From NCBI GenBank assembly GCA_903823115.1, contig CAIJRN010000078.1, positions 1 to 56,370 on the forward strand: 56,370 nucleotides of DNA, in the 5' to 3' direction. The notes beneath the pieces are model-generated. The model was not told the origin of the DNA and searched no databases. It worked only from the letters and a program-made list of their open reading frames with translations. Shown one piece after another: positions 17,239-25,690 of the stretch. The DNA comes from an uncultured cyanobacterium (GTDB lineage Bacteria; Cyanobacteriota; Cyanobacteriia; PCC-6307; Cyanobiaceae). The position numbers and the translations under genes are program-made. Position 1 is the first letter of the stretch; each line of letters begins with the position of its first letter.

Positions 17239-18266
17239 CGGTCGCTGTGCTGTTGGCCTGAGTCTGGCTCCAGATCGGCCTCCGAACTCCGACCATCGTC
17301 TGGTTCAAGCAGATGCAGGCTCAGGTCGCCCTGGGCATCGCTCCAGCGCTGCAGGCTGCGCCAGCCCGCCCGTTGCGCCAGCTGGCCGAAGGCGTCCGGG
17401 GTGTATTTGACGCTGTATTCGGTGATCAGCGCTTCGCCGGCCGCGAAGGTCCAGCGTTGCCCCGCCAGGGTCACGGTCTGGGGTTTGCGGCTGATCAGGG
17501 CCATGGCGATACGGCTGGATTCCGCCTGCCACCAGGCGTGGTAGCGGAAGGCCTCAAGGCGGAAATCGCCCTCCAGATCCCGGTTCAGCCGGTTCAGCAG
17601 ATTGAGGGCGAAGGCGGCCGAGTAACCGGCTTGATCGTTGTAGGCAGCCTCCAGCCGCTCCACCGCCTTGGGTTGATCGATGCCGATCAGCAGGCGGCTG
17701 TCCGGCCCCAGCAGCTTCCGGAACTGCCGCAGCAGGGTCACGGCTTCCTCGGGGCTGAAGTTGCCGATCGAGCTGCCCGGATAGAAGCCCAGCCGCCGCT
17801 GCTCCAGCCAGGGGTGGGCGGGGAGTCGCTCGAGCTGGCTGTAGTCGCAGCCGATGCCCAGCACCGGCGTTGTCGGGTGGCGTTGCTGCAGCGCCCGGCA
17901 GGCCTGGAGCAGGTGGGCGGCGCTGATGTCCAGGGCCACGTAGGCGTCCGGTTGCAGGGCCTCCAGCAGGGGGCTCACCTTCCTGGCGCTGCCGGCTCCG
18001 AACTCCACCAGCACGCCGGGCCCCAGGGCCTGGGCCAGCTCCGGCGCCCGCTGCTCCAACAGGGCCGTTTCGGTGCGGGTGAGGCCGTACTCGGGCTGCC
18101 GGCAGATGGCGTCGAACAGGCGCGAGCCCTCGTCGTCGTAGAGGAGCCAGGCCGGCAGCTGGCGGGGTTGGCGCTCCATGCCGCTCACCACCAGGCGACG
18201 CATGTCGGCGGCGGGCGGATGCAGATCGATCAGCTGCGGCGCTGCGAGGGCGAGGGGGCCAGCCAT
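17235..18266 (-). CDS. egtD: L-histidine N(alpha)-methyltransferase EgtD
   Basis: EgtD trimethylates the alpha-amino group of histidine with SAM to give hercynine, the first step of ergothioneine synthesis. The 343-residue protein shows the family substrate region LLYDDEGSRLFDAICRQPEY (41-60), the SAM loop VEFGAGSARKV (87-97), and LGFYPGSSIGNFSP. The start is MAGPLALAA at 18266, whose ATG overlaps the egtB stop (TGATG). The frame is open upstream but that is egtB antiphase sequence. SAH made here is the substrate of AhcY, encoded elsewhere in this window. Confidence 0.95.
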   Translation of the reverse strand: MAGPLALAAPQLIDLHPPAADMRRLVVSGMERQPRQLPAWLLYDDEGSRLFDAICRQPEYGLTRTETALLEQRAPELAQALGPGVLVEFGAGSARKVSPLLEALQPDAYVALDISAAHLLQACRALQQRHPTTPVLGIGCDYSQLERLPAHPWLEQRRLGFYPGSSIGNFSPEEAVTLLRQFRKLLGPDSRLLIGIDQPKAVERLEAAYNDQAGYSAAFALNLLNRLNRDLEGDFRLEAFRYHAWWQAESSRIAMALISRKPQTVTLAGQRWTFAAGEALITEYSVKYTPDAFGQLAQRAGWRSLQRWSDAQGDLSLHLLEPDDGRSSEADLEPDSGQQHSDR

Positions 18267-19576
18267 CAGCGGGCCAGCCGCAGGCCTGCCGCCATCCAGC
18301 GACTCGCCGGCGGGAAGAAGTTGCGGTAGGTGAGCCGGGCGTGGCCGGCGGGGGTGAGATAGGCGCTGCCGCGCAGCACGAATTGGGAGGACATGAACTT
18401 GCCGTTGTATTCGCCGACGGCGCCGCTGGCGGGGCTGAAGCCCGGATAGGGACGGTAGGGGCTGGAGGTCCACTGCCATAGGCCGGCGAAGGCCTGGAAC
18501 AGCGGCTCGCTGCGATTGGCATGTTCCCATTCGGCTTCACTCGGCAGCCTGGCGCCGGCCCAGCGGGCGAAGGCATCGGCCTCGAACCAGCTCAGATGGC
18601 GCACCGGCGCCTCGGGTCGGCGCGGCTGCAGACCGGCCAGGGTGAATTCCCCGGCGCCACGCCAGTAGCGGGGCGCCTGCCAGAGCCGTTGCTGCACCGT
18701 GGCCCAGCCCTCACTCATCCACAGCTCCGGCCGCTGGTAGCCGCCGTCGGCGATGAAGGCCTCCATGTCGTTGTTGCGGACCAGCGCCGTGGCGATCTCG
18801 AAGCGCTCCAGCCACTGGCGATGGCGCGGTGCCTCGTTGTCGAAGTGGAAGGCGGGATCGCCTTCGCCATGGCCGATCTCCACCAGGCCCCCCTCAAAGG
18901 ACTGCCAGTCCCCTCCGGTCGCACCAGCGCCCGATCGCTGCTGGCACGCCGCCCCATAGATCGCCTCAGGCCCCTCGGCCCCGCTGAGATAGGCGGGCTC
19001 AAGCGGGTTGCGGCTGAAGCCGTCGAGCAGATCCATCAAAAGCAGTTCCTGGTGCTGCTGCTCGTGCTGGAGGCCTAGTTCCAGCAGCGCCAGCAGCGGT
19101 TGGGCCAGCCCCGGGGGCTGCCGTTCGAGCTGGCTCAGCAGCTCCTCCAGTCCCTGATCGATCCGCTGGCGCCAGGCCAGCACCGCCTCGATCGGCGGGC
19201 GGGTCAGCAGGCCGCGCTGGGGCCGCGGATGGCGGGCGCCGACGGCGTCGTAGTACGAGTTGAACAGATAGCCCCAGCGCTGGTCGGCGCCCTGCCAATC
19301 CGCCAGGTGAGGCGCCAGCAGAAAGGTCTCGAAGAACCAGGTGGTGTGGCCGAGATGCCATTTGGGCGGACTGGCGTCGGCCATGCCCTGCAGGCAGAGA
19401 TCCTCCGGCTGCAGGGGTTCGATCAGGGCGACGCTGTGCTGGCGCACCTGCCGCAACCGCTGCCTCAGGCTGGCGATCAGGGTTGCGGGGCCGTCCTGAC
19501 CAGCGGCAGCGGCGCCTTGGCGCGAGTCGGCTTCAGCGGCGACGAAGTCGGTGCCGGCATCGGTCTGCAAGCCCAT
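18266..19576 (-). CDS. egtB: Ergothioneine biosynthesis protein EgtB (hercynine oxygenase)
   Basis: EgtB is a non-haem iron enzyme that joins a thiol donor to hercynine by oxidative C-S bond formation. In this 436-residue protein the N-terminal DinB-like domain supplies the iron ligands: H77 in KWHLGHTTW and H171/H175 in HEQQHQE. The C-terminal FGE-sulfatase/C-type lectin domain is seen in VRHLSWFEADAFARWAGARL, LPSEAEWEHA, and LRGSAYLTPAGHARLTYRNF. ATG 19576 follows AGAGAGGG by 6 bases; a longer start at 19630 has no such site. No egtA or egtC is nearby, so cysteine itself may be the sulfur donor, as reported for some EgtB types (inference). Confidence 0.94.
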   Translation of the reverse strand: MGLQTDAGTDFVAAEADSRQGAAAAGQDGPATLIASLRQRLRQVRQHSVALIEPLQPEDLCLQGMADASPPKWHLGHTTWFFETFLLAPHLADWQGADQRWGYLFNSYYDAVGARHPRPQRGLLTRPPIEAVLAWRQRIDQGLEELLSQLERQPPGLAQPLLALLELGLQHEQQHQELLLMDLLDGFSRNPLEPAYLSGAEGPEAIYGAACQQRSGAGATGGDWQSFEGGLVEIGHGEGDPAFHFDNEAPRHRQWLERFEIATALVRNNDMEAFIADGGYQRPELWMSEGWATVQQRLWQAPRYWRGAGEFTLAGLQPRRPEAPVRHLSWFEADAFARWAGARLPSEAEWEHANRSEPLFQAFAGLWQWTSSPYRPYPGFSPASGAVGEYNGKFMSSQFVLRGSAYLTPAGHARLTYRNFFPPASRWMAAGLRLAR

Positions 19577-19656
19577 GACGATGCCCTCTCTGGGGTCGAC
19601 CTTAGGGATGTTCTCTACGATCCGACCCACACACGTCGATTCGGCAGGCGGGCTCC

Positions 19657-20658
19657 ATGGGCGGCATCAGCGAGGGGTTCAGCGATGCCGTGGGTCAGAC
19701 GCCGTTGATCCGGCTGCGGGCCCTCAGTGAGCTCACAGGCTGCGAGATCCTCGGCAAGGCCGAGTTCATGAATCCGGGCGGTTCGGTCAAGGATCGGGCC
19801 GCCCTCGGCATCCTGATGGAGGCGGAGGCCTCCGGCGAGCTGCGGCCCGGTGGCACGGTTGTCGAGGGCACCGCCGGCAACACCGGCATCGGCCTGGCCC
19901 ACCTCTGCAATGCCCGCGGCTATCGCGCCCTGATCGTCATCCCCGAGACCCAGTCGGCGGAGAAGATCGGCCTGCTGCGCAGCCTGGGGGCCGAGGTGCG
20001 CACGGTGCCGGCCGTTCCCTATGCCGATCCCAACAACTACGTGCGCCTTTCCGGCCGCATCGCCGCCGAGATCCCAGGGGCGCTCTGGGCCAACCAGTTC
20101 GACAACCTCGCCAATCGCCGGGCCCACTACAACAGCACCGCCCCCGAAATCTGGGAGCAGTGCGACGGTCGCATCGATGCCTGGGTGGCGGCCACCGGCA
20201 CCGGCGGCACCTATGCCGGTGTGGCTCTGTTCCTGAAGGAGCGCCGCGAGTCGGTGCGCTGCGTTCTGGCCGATCCCCACGGCAGCGCCCTCTACAGCTG
20301 GGCCACCGGCGGCGATCTGCGTGCCGAGGGCAACTCGATCACCGAAGGCATCGGCAACAGCAGGGTCACCGCCAATCTTGCCGATGCCCCCATCGACGAC
20401 GCCGTCCGCATTGACGACCAGGAGGCACTGGGCACCATTTATCAGATGTTGTGGAAGGAGGGCCTGTTCATGGGGGGCTCGGTGGGAATCAATGTGGCCG
20501 CGGCGGTCGAGACGGCCCGCCGCCTCGGGCCGGGCCATCGCATCGTCACGGTGCTGTGCGATGGCGGCGATCGCTATCGATCCCGCCTCTACGACCGGGA
20601 CTGGCTCGCCGGCCGCGGCCTGCAGCAACCCCAGCGCCTGCCGCTGGTGGGCGGCTGA
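19657..20658 (+). CDS. PLP-dependent cysteine synthase family protein
   Basis: A 333-residue fold-type II PLP enzyme related to O-acetylserine sulfhydrylase (CysK/CysM). The PLP lysine is K45 in NPGGSVKDRAA. The substrate loop reads VEGTAGNTGIGLA, with T in place of the usual TSGNTG serine. The phosphate loop is seen in AATGTGGTYAGV. The C terminus has MGGSVGINVAAAVE and VTVLCDGGDRYRSRLYD. The TAGNTG variant places it in a CysK-like subgroup found in cyanobacteria and actinobacteria, so the exact product (cysteine or another beta-substituted alanine) is open. It is divergent from the egt operon and coupled to the next kinase gene by TGATG. Confidence 0.87.
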   Translation: MGGISEGFSDAVGQTPLIRLRALSELTGCEILGKAEFMNPGGSVKDRAALGILMEAEASGELRPGGTVVEGTAGNTGIGLAHLCNARGYRALIVIPETQSAEKIGLLRSLGAEVRTVPAVPYADPNNYVRLSGRIAAEIPGALWANQFDNLANRRAHYNSTAPEIWEQCDGRIDAWVAATGTGGTYAGVALFLKERRESVRCVLADPHGSALYSWATGGDLRAEGNSITEGIGNSRVTANLADAPIDDAVRIDDQEALGTIYQMLWKEGLFMGGSVGINVAAAVETARRLGPGHRIVTVLCDGGDRYRSRLYDRDWLAGRGLQQPQRLPLVGG

Positions 20659-22904
20659 TGACCTCGTCCTTGCCTGCATCGGGCCAGTTGATCGGCTCTC
20701 GCTATCGGCTGGAGCGCCAGCTGAGTGCGCCGGCGGGTGATCCGGCGGTTGTGCTGGCTCAGGGCGAGCTCTGGCAGGCCCGCGATCAGCTGGCGGCCGA
20801 GGCGCCGGTGGCCCTGCGGCGGCTGGGGGTTGAAGCGGACCAGGCCCGGGCCCGGGAGCTCTGGAGCCGGCTGCAGGGTGTGCTGCATCCCCAGGTGCCC
20901 CGCTTCGGGGCGGTGATTCAGGAGCAGGGACAGCTCTGGCTGGTGCGCGAATGGCAGAGCGGCCGCACCTACGGCCAGCTGCTGGAGGCCCGGCGCGAAC
21001 GCCAGATGGTGTTCGGGGCCGGTGAGGTGCTGTTGCTGCTGCGTCAGTTGCTGCCGGTGCTGGCGGCCCTGCACAGCCAGGAGCTGTTGCATGGCGATCT
21101 CAGCCCCGACAACCTGCTGCGGCGCGACAGTGACGGCCTGCCGGTGCTGCTGGATTTCGGCCTGGTGCGGGGGCTGGCCCCTCGGGGGCTGGCGGCCGCT
21201 GGCGCCGGCGATAGCGCCGCCGCTGGCGCCACGCCGGGCTATGCCCCCCCCGAACTGCTGAGGGGAGAGCCGGCCCAGCCCTGGATGGATCTCCATGCCC
21301 TGGGGGTGGTGGCGCTGGTGCTGTTGTCAGGGGATCCCCCAGGCACCCTGCTGGATCCGGTCAGCCTGGCCTGGCGCTGGCCGGCGGCTCTGGAGCCGGA
21401 GCCCGCCCTGCTGGCCCAGTTGCAGCGCCTGCTGGAGCGGGATCCCGCCCGCCGTTTCGCCTCGGCCGGCCAGGCGCTGGTGGCCTTCCAGGCCCTGGAG
21501 ATGCCGGACAGCACCGGCCCGGTGGCCCGGGCCGATCGCACCGTGGCTCTGGTGCCCCAGGCCACGGCTCCAGCCCCCCCCATGCCCCCTGCCTCTGTCC
21601 CAGAGCCGGCGGTCGCCGAGCAATCCGCAGCCGCAGCCCCGCCTGAAGATCGGGCGGTGTCAGCTCCCCAGGAGCCCGGCGTCGAGTCGGCTGCCGGCCC
21701 GGCGATCGCCAAGGCGGAGCCGGAATTGCCAGTGCCGCCGAAATCAGCAGCGCAGCAGTCAGCACCGGCGGCGGTGTTGCCGCCAGCTCCCCTGGCCCGT
21801 CCCCTGCCCTCCCAGGCGCGCCGCCGCGATGAGGAGCGTGAAGAGGCGGTGGAGGGGGGCTTCTGGCCGGTGCTGATCGCCCTGGTGATCTCGGCTGTGG
21901 TGGGCACCTCCCTGGGCTGGTGGTGGTTGGGCCGCGACAGACCACCGGCTCCCCGCAGCGAGCAGCCCAGCGAGCAGGCCAGTTCGTTGCCGCCGGCTGA
22001 GGTGGATCAGCGCCAGCAACTGCTCGATCGGTTGCGGGCGATTCAGGTCGATCGCAGCTGGTTCCTGCAGCTGGTGGATGCCAGCCTGCTGGCCCAGTAC
22101 CCCGAACGGCGTGGTCGGCTGCCCAACGACAGCCTCGAGGATGCGCCGCTGCGCAAGGTCTGGAATGACCAGGCCCAGGACTGGCTGTCTCGGGTGGAGC
22201 AGCTGCCCCTGGCCGTGCGCCGCCGGCTGGGCAGCTTCAGCCAGGGGGACTGGCAGGAACGCCAGCAGACCCTGCTGCGCCAGGGTCTCAGCTCCGAGGT
22301 GTTGCTGCACCTGGTTTCCGCCAGTGCCCAGAACCTGCTGCCGGGGCGCTCCGGCCAGGACATTCCCGAGGAGCCCTACCGCCAGCTCTGGTATGCCGCC
22401 GCCGAGCAGGTGCTGGAGAACGTCAGGATCGATCCGATCGAGGCGGCTTCGGGCACCACCCAGGTGCTGTCCGCCGACGTGCCCGCCAGCGGCGCCCGCC
22501 TGTTCGCCATCCGCCTGCCTGCGGCCCATGGCCTGGCCCTGGGGGTCAATGGCACGCCCCTGCTGCAGATGAGCGTCTATGGGGCCGATGGCACCCTGCT
22601 GGAGCCGAAGGGCCCCCTGCGGGTGGTCACGCTCGGCTCCCAGAAGGCCTCGCCCGTGCAGCTGTTGGTCACCAATGAAGGGGTGGCCCCGGCGATGATC
22701 CGCCTGTCGCTGCGGGCCGATCCGCCGCCAGCCCCGGCCACGCCGGCGCCCACCACCCCCCCCGCCAGCGGTGAGACCAGCCCCGGGACGGAGTCGACAC
22801 CGGGCGGCCAGGCTGCCCCGGCCCCGGAAGCGGCTCCCAGCAGCGGCTCCCAGACGCCGCCGACGGAGTCTCCGCCGACACCACCACCCACCCCTTCGCC
22901 CTAG
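20658..22904 (+). CDS. Membrane-anchored atypical serine/threonine protein kinase
   Basis: A 748-residue Hanks-type kinase-like protein. The kinase domain (about 10-285) keeps the catalytic Asp (HGDLSPDNLL, D147, N152), the DFG motif (LDFGLV, D166) and an APPELL activation segment. The beta-3 Lys that normally binds ATP is Arg (APVALRRL, R54), the Gly-rich loop is eroded, and HRD is HGD. A Pro/Ala-rich linker (about 295-395) leads to one transmembrane helix (about 402-424, FWPVLIALVISAVVGTSLGW). An outer domain and a final Pro/Thr/Ser-rich tail follow. It could be a weakly active kinase or a pseudokinase sensor. The ATG overlaps the stop of the cysteine-synthase-like gene. Confidence 0.82.
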   Translation: MTSSLPASGQLIGSRYRLERQLSAPAGDPAVVLAQGELWQARDQLAAEAPVALRRLGVEADQARARELWSRLQGVLHPQVPRFGAVIQEQGQLWLVREWQSGRTYGQLLEARRERQMVFGAGEVLLLLRQLLPVLAALHSQELLHGDLSPDNLLRRDSDGLPVLLDFGLVRGLAPRGLAAAGAGDSAAAGATPGYAPPELLRGEPAQPWMDLHALGVVALVLLSGDPPGTLLDPVSLAWRWPAALEPEPALLAQLQRLLERDPARRFASAGQALVAFQALEMPDSTGPVARADRTVALVPQATAPAPPMPPASVPEPAVAEQSAAAAPPEDRAVSAPQEPGVESAAGPAIAKAEPELPVPPKSAAQQSAPAAVLPPAPLARPLPSQARRRDEEREEAVEGGFWPVLIALVISAVVGTSLGWWWLGRDRPPAPRSEQPSEQASSLPPAEVDQRQQLLDRLRAIQVDRSWFLQLVDASLLAQYPERRGRLPNDSLEDAPLRKVWNDQAQDWLSRVEQLPLAVRRRLGSFSQGDWQERQQTLLRQGLSSEVLLHLVSASAQNLLPGRSGQDIPEEPYRQLWYAAAEQVLENVRIDPIEAASGTTQVLSADVPASGARLFAIRLPAAHGLALGVNGTPLLQMSVYGADGTLLEPKGPLRVVTLGSQKASPVQLLVTNEGVAPAMIRLSLRADPPPAPATPAPTTPPASGETSPGTESTPGGQAAPAPEAAPSSGSQTPPTESPPTPPPTPSP

Positions 22905-22942
22905 GCGTTGGTCGCACCAAGCGTCCGGCAAGCGGATTTGGA

Positions 22943-22969
22943 GCAGGCAGGGAATCGAACCTGGCCTGC
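22943..22969. other. Hairpin with T-loop-like heptaloop between convergent genes
   Basis: On the minus strand GCAGGC, a CA/CT internal mismatch, GG, the loop TTCGATT, CC and GCCTGC form an imperfect stem-loop. It lies between the convergent kinase gene and smpB. The GGTTCGATTCC core looks like a tRNA or tmRNA T-arm, followed by CTGCTCCA, but no other cloverleaf part is found. No T-run follows on either strand, so termination is unproven. It may be a bidirectional terminator or a tRNA-derived remnant. Confidence 0.4.
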
Positions 22970-23072
22970 CGGGTTGTTCGAGGCGTTTGTGCTGCGATCA
23001 GCCTGGGCGTGGCCAAGGGGCGTGTTGGCTGTTCTGGCCCGAAACGGGTGCGGAGGGCTGTTCAGCGAACCC

Positions 23073-23570
23073 CTAAAGCCTGGCGATGGCGGCGCGGGCC
23101 TCCTTGGCTTCGGTCTTGCGCTTCTCCTCGTGGCGTTTGTCGTGCAGCTTGCGGCCCTTGCCCAGGCCCAGGGTCACCTTGAGCCAGGAGCCCTTGAGAT
23201 GGAGATTGAGCGGGATCAGGGTGAGGCCTTTCTGCTCGAGGGCGATGCGCAGCTTGTCGATCTCGCGGCGATGGGCCAGCAGTTTGCGCACCCGCAGGGG
23301 CTCGTGGTTGAAGAAGCGGCCGGCGTGGCTGTGCGGTGAGATGTGGACGTTGTGCAGCTGCAGCTCGCCCTTGCGGATCAGGCAGAAGCCATCGCGCAGG
23401 TTGCACTGGCCGGCGCGGATCGACTTCACCTCCGTACCGAGCAGCTCAATGCCGCACTCCAGGCTTTCGAGGATCTCGTATTGATGGCGGGCGAAGCGGT
23501 TGTCCGCCATCAGCTTGTGGGCGGGATCCTGTGCTTTGGTGCCGCCCTTCCTGCCGGGGCCCTTGGCCAT
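23073..23570 (-). CDS. smpB: SsrA-binding protein SmpB
   Basis: SmpB binds tmRNA and delivers it to stalled ribosomes in trans-translation. The 165-residue protein has the OB-like core: [46 protein letters not shown], and [13 protein letters not shown]. The basic C-terminal tail ([16 protein letters not shown]) enters the mRNA channel. ATG 23570 is preceded by a strong GGAGG site. A Gly/Lys-rich N-terminal extension is ordinary for cyanobacteria. It is divergent from ruvB, with only about 60 bases between their starts. No tmRNA gene was identified in the window. Confidence 0.96.
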   Translation of the reverse strand: MAKGPGRKGGTKAQDPAHKLMADNRFARHQYEILESLECGIELLGTEVKSIRAGQCNLRDGFCLIRKGELQLHNVHISPHSHAGRFFNHEPLRVRKLLAHRREIDKLRIALEQKGLTLIPLNLHLKGSWLKVTLGLGKGRKLHDKRHEEKRKTEAKEARAAIARL

Positions 23571-23632
23571 CGCCTCCTTCCGGGTCTGCGGACTGCTCCC
23601 CGACCCTAGGCAGGGGCCGGTACCCTCCACCC

Positions 23633-24769
23633 ATGGCGATCATTTCTTCAGGAGCTGTCACGCCACCGGAGGGACGCCGGCGGCCAGCGGCCGCCCCCGG
23701 GGCAGCGGCCGCCGCTGGCGGGAGGGGCATGGCAGCCACTGAGTCCAGGCTCCTGGATCCAACGGCCGTCGCCGAAGAGCAGCTGCAGGAGGGGCACGGC
23801 GAGACGCCCGGCCGTGAAGATTCCCTGCGCCCCCGCCGCCTCGCCGATTACATCGGCCAGAGCGAACTCAAGCAGGTGCTCGGCATCGCCGTGGCGGCCA
23901 CTCGCAGCCGCGGCGAAGCCCTCGACCACGTCCTCCTGCATGGTCCGCCGGGTCTGGGCAAGACCACCATGGCCCTGGTGCTGGCCCAGGAGCTGGGCGT
24001 GCGCTGCCGCATCACCAGTGCCCCGGCCCTGGAGCGCCCCCGCGACATCATCGGCCTGCTGGTGAACCTCCAGGCCCACGAGGTGCTGTTCATCGACGAG
24101 ATCCATCGGCTCAACCGGGTGGCCGAGGAGTTGCTCTACCCGGCGATGGAGGACTATCGCCTGGATCTCACCGTCGGCAAGGGGACCACAGCCCGCACTC
24201 GCAGCCTGCCGATCGCGCCCTTCACCCTGGTGGGCGCCACCACCCGGGCCGGGGCGCTCAGTTCGCCGCTGCGGGATCGCTTCGGTCTGATTCAACGGCT
24301 GGAGTTCTATGAGCTGGAGGATCTGCAGGCAATTGTGGTGCGGGCCGCCGGCCTGCTGCGCTTGCAGCTGGAGGTCGACGCCGCCCTGGAGGTGGCGCGC
24401 CGCTGCCGGGGCACTCCCCGCATCGCCAACCGCCTGTTGCGGCGGGTGCGGGATGTGGCGTCGGTGCAGGGCCATGAGCACATCGGTGTCGAGCTGGTGC
24501 AGGAGGCCCTGAGCCTGCATCGGGTCGATGACCGCGGGCTTGATGCCAGCGACCGGCGTCTGCTCACCTTGATGCTGGAGGGCTATGGCGGCGGGCCCGT
24601 CGGGCTCGAAACCCTGGCGGCAGGCCTGGGGGAAGACCCCACCACCCTTGAAACCGTGATCGAGCCGTTTCTGCTGCAGCAGGGCTTGCTGCAGCGCACC
24701 CCCCGGGGCCGGCTGGTCACCGCCGCCGGTCGTGCCCATCTCGGCTGGCCTGTCCAGCAGGCGGCATGA
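23633..24769 (+). CDS. ruvB: Holliday junction branch migration helicase RuvB
   Basis: AAA+ motor of the RuvABC resolvasome (378 residues). An Ala/Gly-rich N-terminal extension of about 60 residues precedes the core. Walker A is GPPGLGKT (104-111), Walker B is FIDEIHRL (about 152-159), sensor 1 is LVGATTRAG, and the arginine-finger region is SPLRDRFG. The C-terminal winged helix includes [17 protein letters not shown] and [10 protein letters not shown]. The first ATG 23633 is used; ATG 23729 (MAATESRLL) would also retain the whole core. The gene end overlaps the TPR gene start by ATGA. Confidence 0.96.
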   Translation: MAIISSGAVTPPEGRRRPAAAPGAAAAAGGRGMAATESRLLDPTAVAEEQLQEGHGETPGREDSLRPRRLADYIGQSELKQVLGIAVAATRSRGEALDHVLLHGPPGLGKTTMALVLAQELGVRCRITSAPALERPRDIIGLLVNLQAHEVLFIDEIHRLNRVAEELLYPAMEDYRLDLTVGKGTTARTRSLPIAPFTLVGATTRAGALSSPLRDRFGLIQRLEFYELEDLQAIVVRAAGLLRLQLEVDAALEVARRCRGTPRIANRLLRRVRDVASVQGHEHIGVELVQEALSLHRVDDRGLDASDRRLLTLMLEGYGGGPVGLETLAAGLGEDPTTLETVIEPFLLQQGLLQRTPRGRLVTAAGRAHLGWPVQQAA

Positions 24770-25671
24770 ACGCACCAGATCGCAAGGGGGATCGGCGCAC
24801 CTGGCTGGCTGGGGGACTTGCCCTGGCCCTGGCCCTGGCGGTGGGCTGGCTGGTGCTGGCCCCTGCCGCCGCCCTGGCCCAGGCCATGGCGGCTCAGCCG
24901 GGGCTGGCCCTGGCGAACCTGCACCAGCCTGCGGTTCTGGTGGTGTCCTCCCCGTCTGCCAGCGAGCTGTCCCTGCCGCGTCTGTTTGATCAGGCCCTGA
25001 CAGCCAGCCGCGACGGCCGTTTCGGTGACGCCTTGCCGCTCTGGGATCAGGTGCTGCAACGGGCCCCTGAGGACGCCTCAGCCTGGAGCAACCGCGGCAA
25101 TGTGCTGCTCGCCCTGGGGGATCCAGAGGCGGCCATTGCCGCCCAGGACCGGGCCATGCAGCTCGATCCCGCCAATGCCGATCCCCATCTCAATCGCGGC
25201 ACCGCCGAGGAGGCCCTTGGTCGTTGGGATGCTGCCGCCGCTGACTACCACTGGGTGCTGGAGAGGGATCCGGCCGATGCTTCGGCGCTTTACAACCTCG
25301 GCAATGTGGCGGGTTCCCTCGGCGACTGGGCCGCTGCCCGTGACTGCTTCAGCCAGGCCGCCCTGGCCCGGCCCGGTTTCGCCATGGCTCGCTCCAGTGC
25401 GGCCCTGGCCGCCTTCCAGCAGGGAGACCTGCCGGAGGCCGAGCGGGAGCTGCGCAATCTGATCCGCCGCTATCCGCTGTTCGCCGATGCCCGGGCCGGT
25501 CTGACGGCCCTGCTCTGGAGCAAGGGGGCCCGGGGTGAAGCCGAGAGCCACTGGGCCGCCGCCTCCGGCCTCGATCCCCGCTATCGCCAGGGAGAATGGC
25601 TGCAGCAGATACGGCGTTGGCCCCCCGTGCCGATTCAGGCTCTCGACCAGTTCCTGCGCCTGGCCTCCTGA
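24766..25671 (+). CDS. Secreted or membrane-anchored TPR repeat protein
   Basis: A 301-residue protein with a basic N terminus, a hydrophobic segment (about 14-34) and an AAALAQA signal-peptidase-like site. At least four tetratricopeptide repeats follow from about residue 65 to 235. The consensus W-G-Y-P pattern is visible in [40 protein letters not shown] and [23 protein letters not shown] arrays mediate protein contacts; relatives in cyanobacteria act in photosystem assembly, but nothing here fixes a partner. It is cotranscribed with ruvB and probably with the amidohydrolase 20 bases downstream. Confidence 0.83.
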   Translation: MNAPDRKGDRRTWLAGGLALALALAVGWLVLAPAAALAQAMAAQPGLALANLHQPAVLVVSSPSASELSLPRLFDQALTASRDGRFGDALPLWDQVLQRAPEDASAWSNRGNVLLALGDPEAAIAAQDRAMQLDPANADPHLNRGTAEEALGRWDAAAADYHWVLERDPADASALYNLGNVAGSLGDWAAARDCFSQAALARPGFAMARSSAALAAFQQGDLPEAERELRNLIRRYPLFADARAGLTALLWSKGARGEAESHWAAASGLDPRYRQGEWLQQIRRWPPVPIQALDQFLRLAS

Positions 25672-25690
25672 AGCCTTCCCGAGTCTGTCC

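Noticed and set aside
22943-23070. tRNA or tmRNA gene on the minus strand
   Set aside because: Only a T-arm-like hairpin is present. The stem immediately flanking the heptaloop pairs poorly by tRNA rules, no matching acceptor or anticodon arm is found, and the permuted 5' half and tag sequence are absent.
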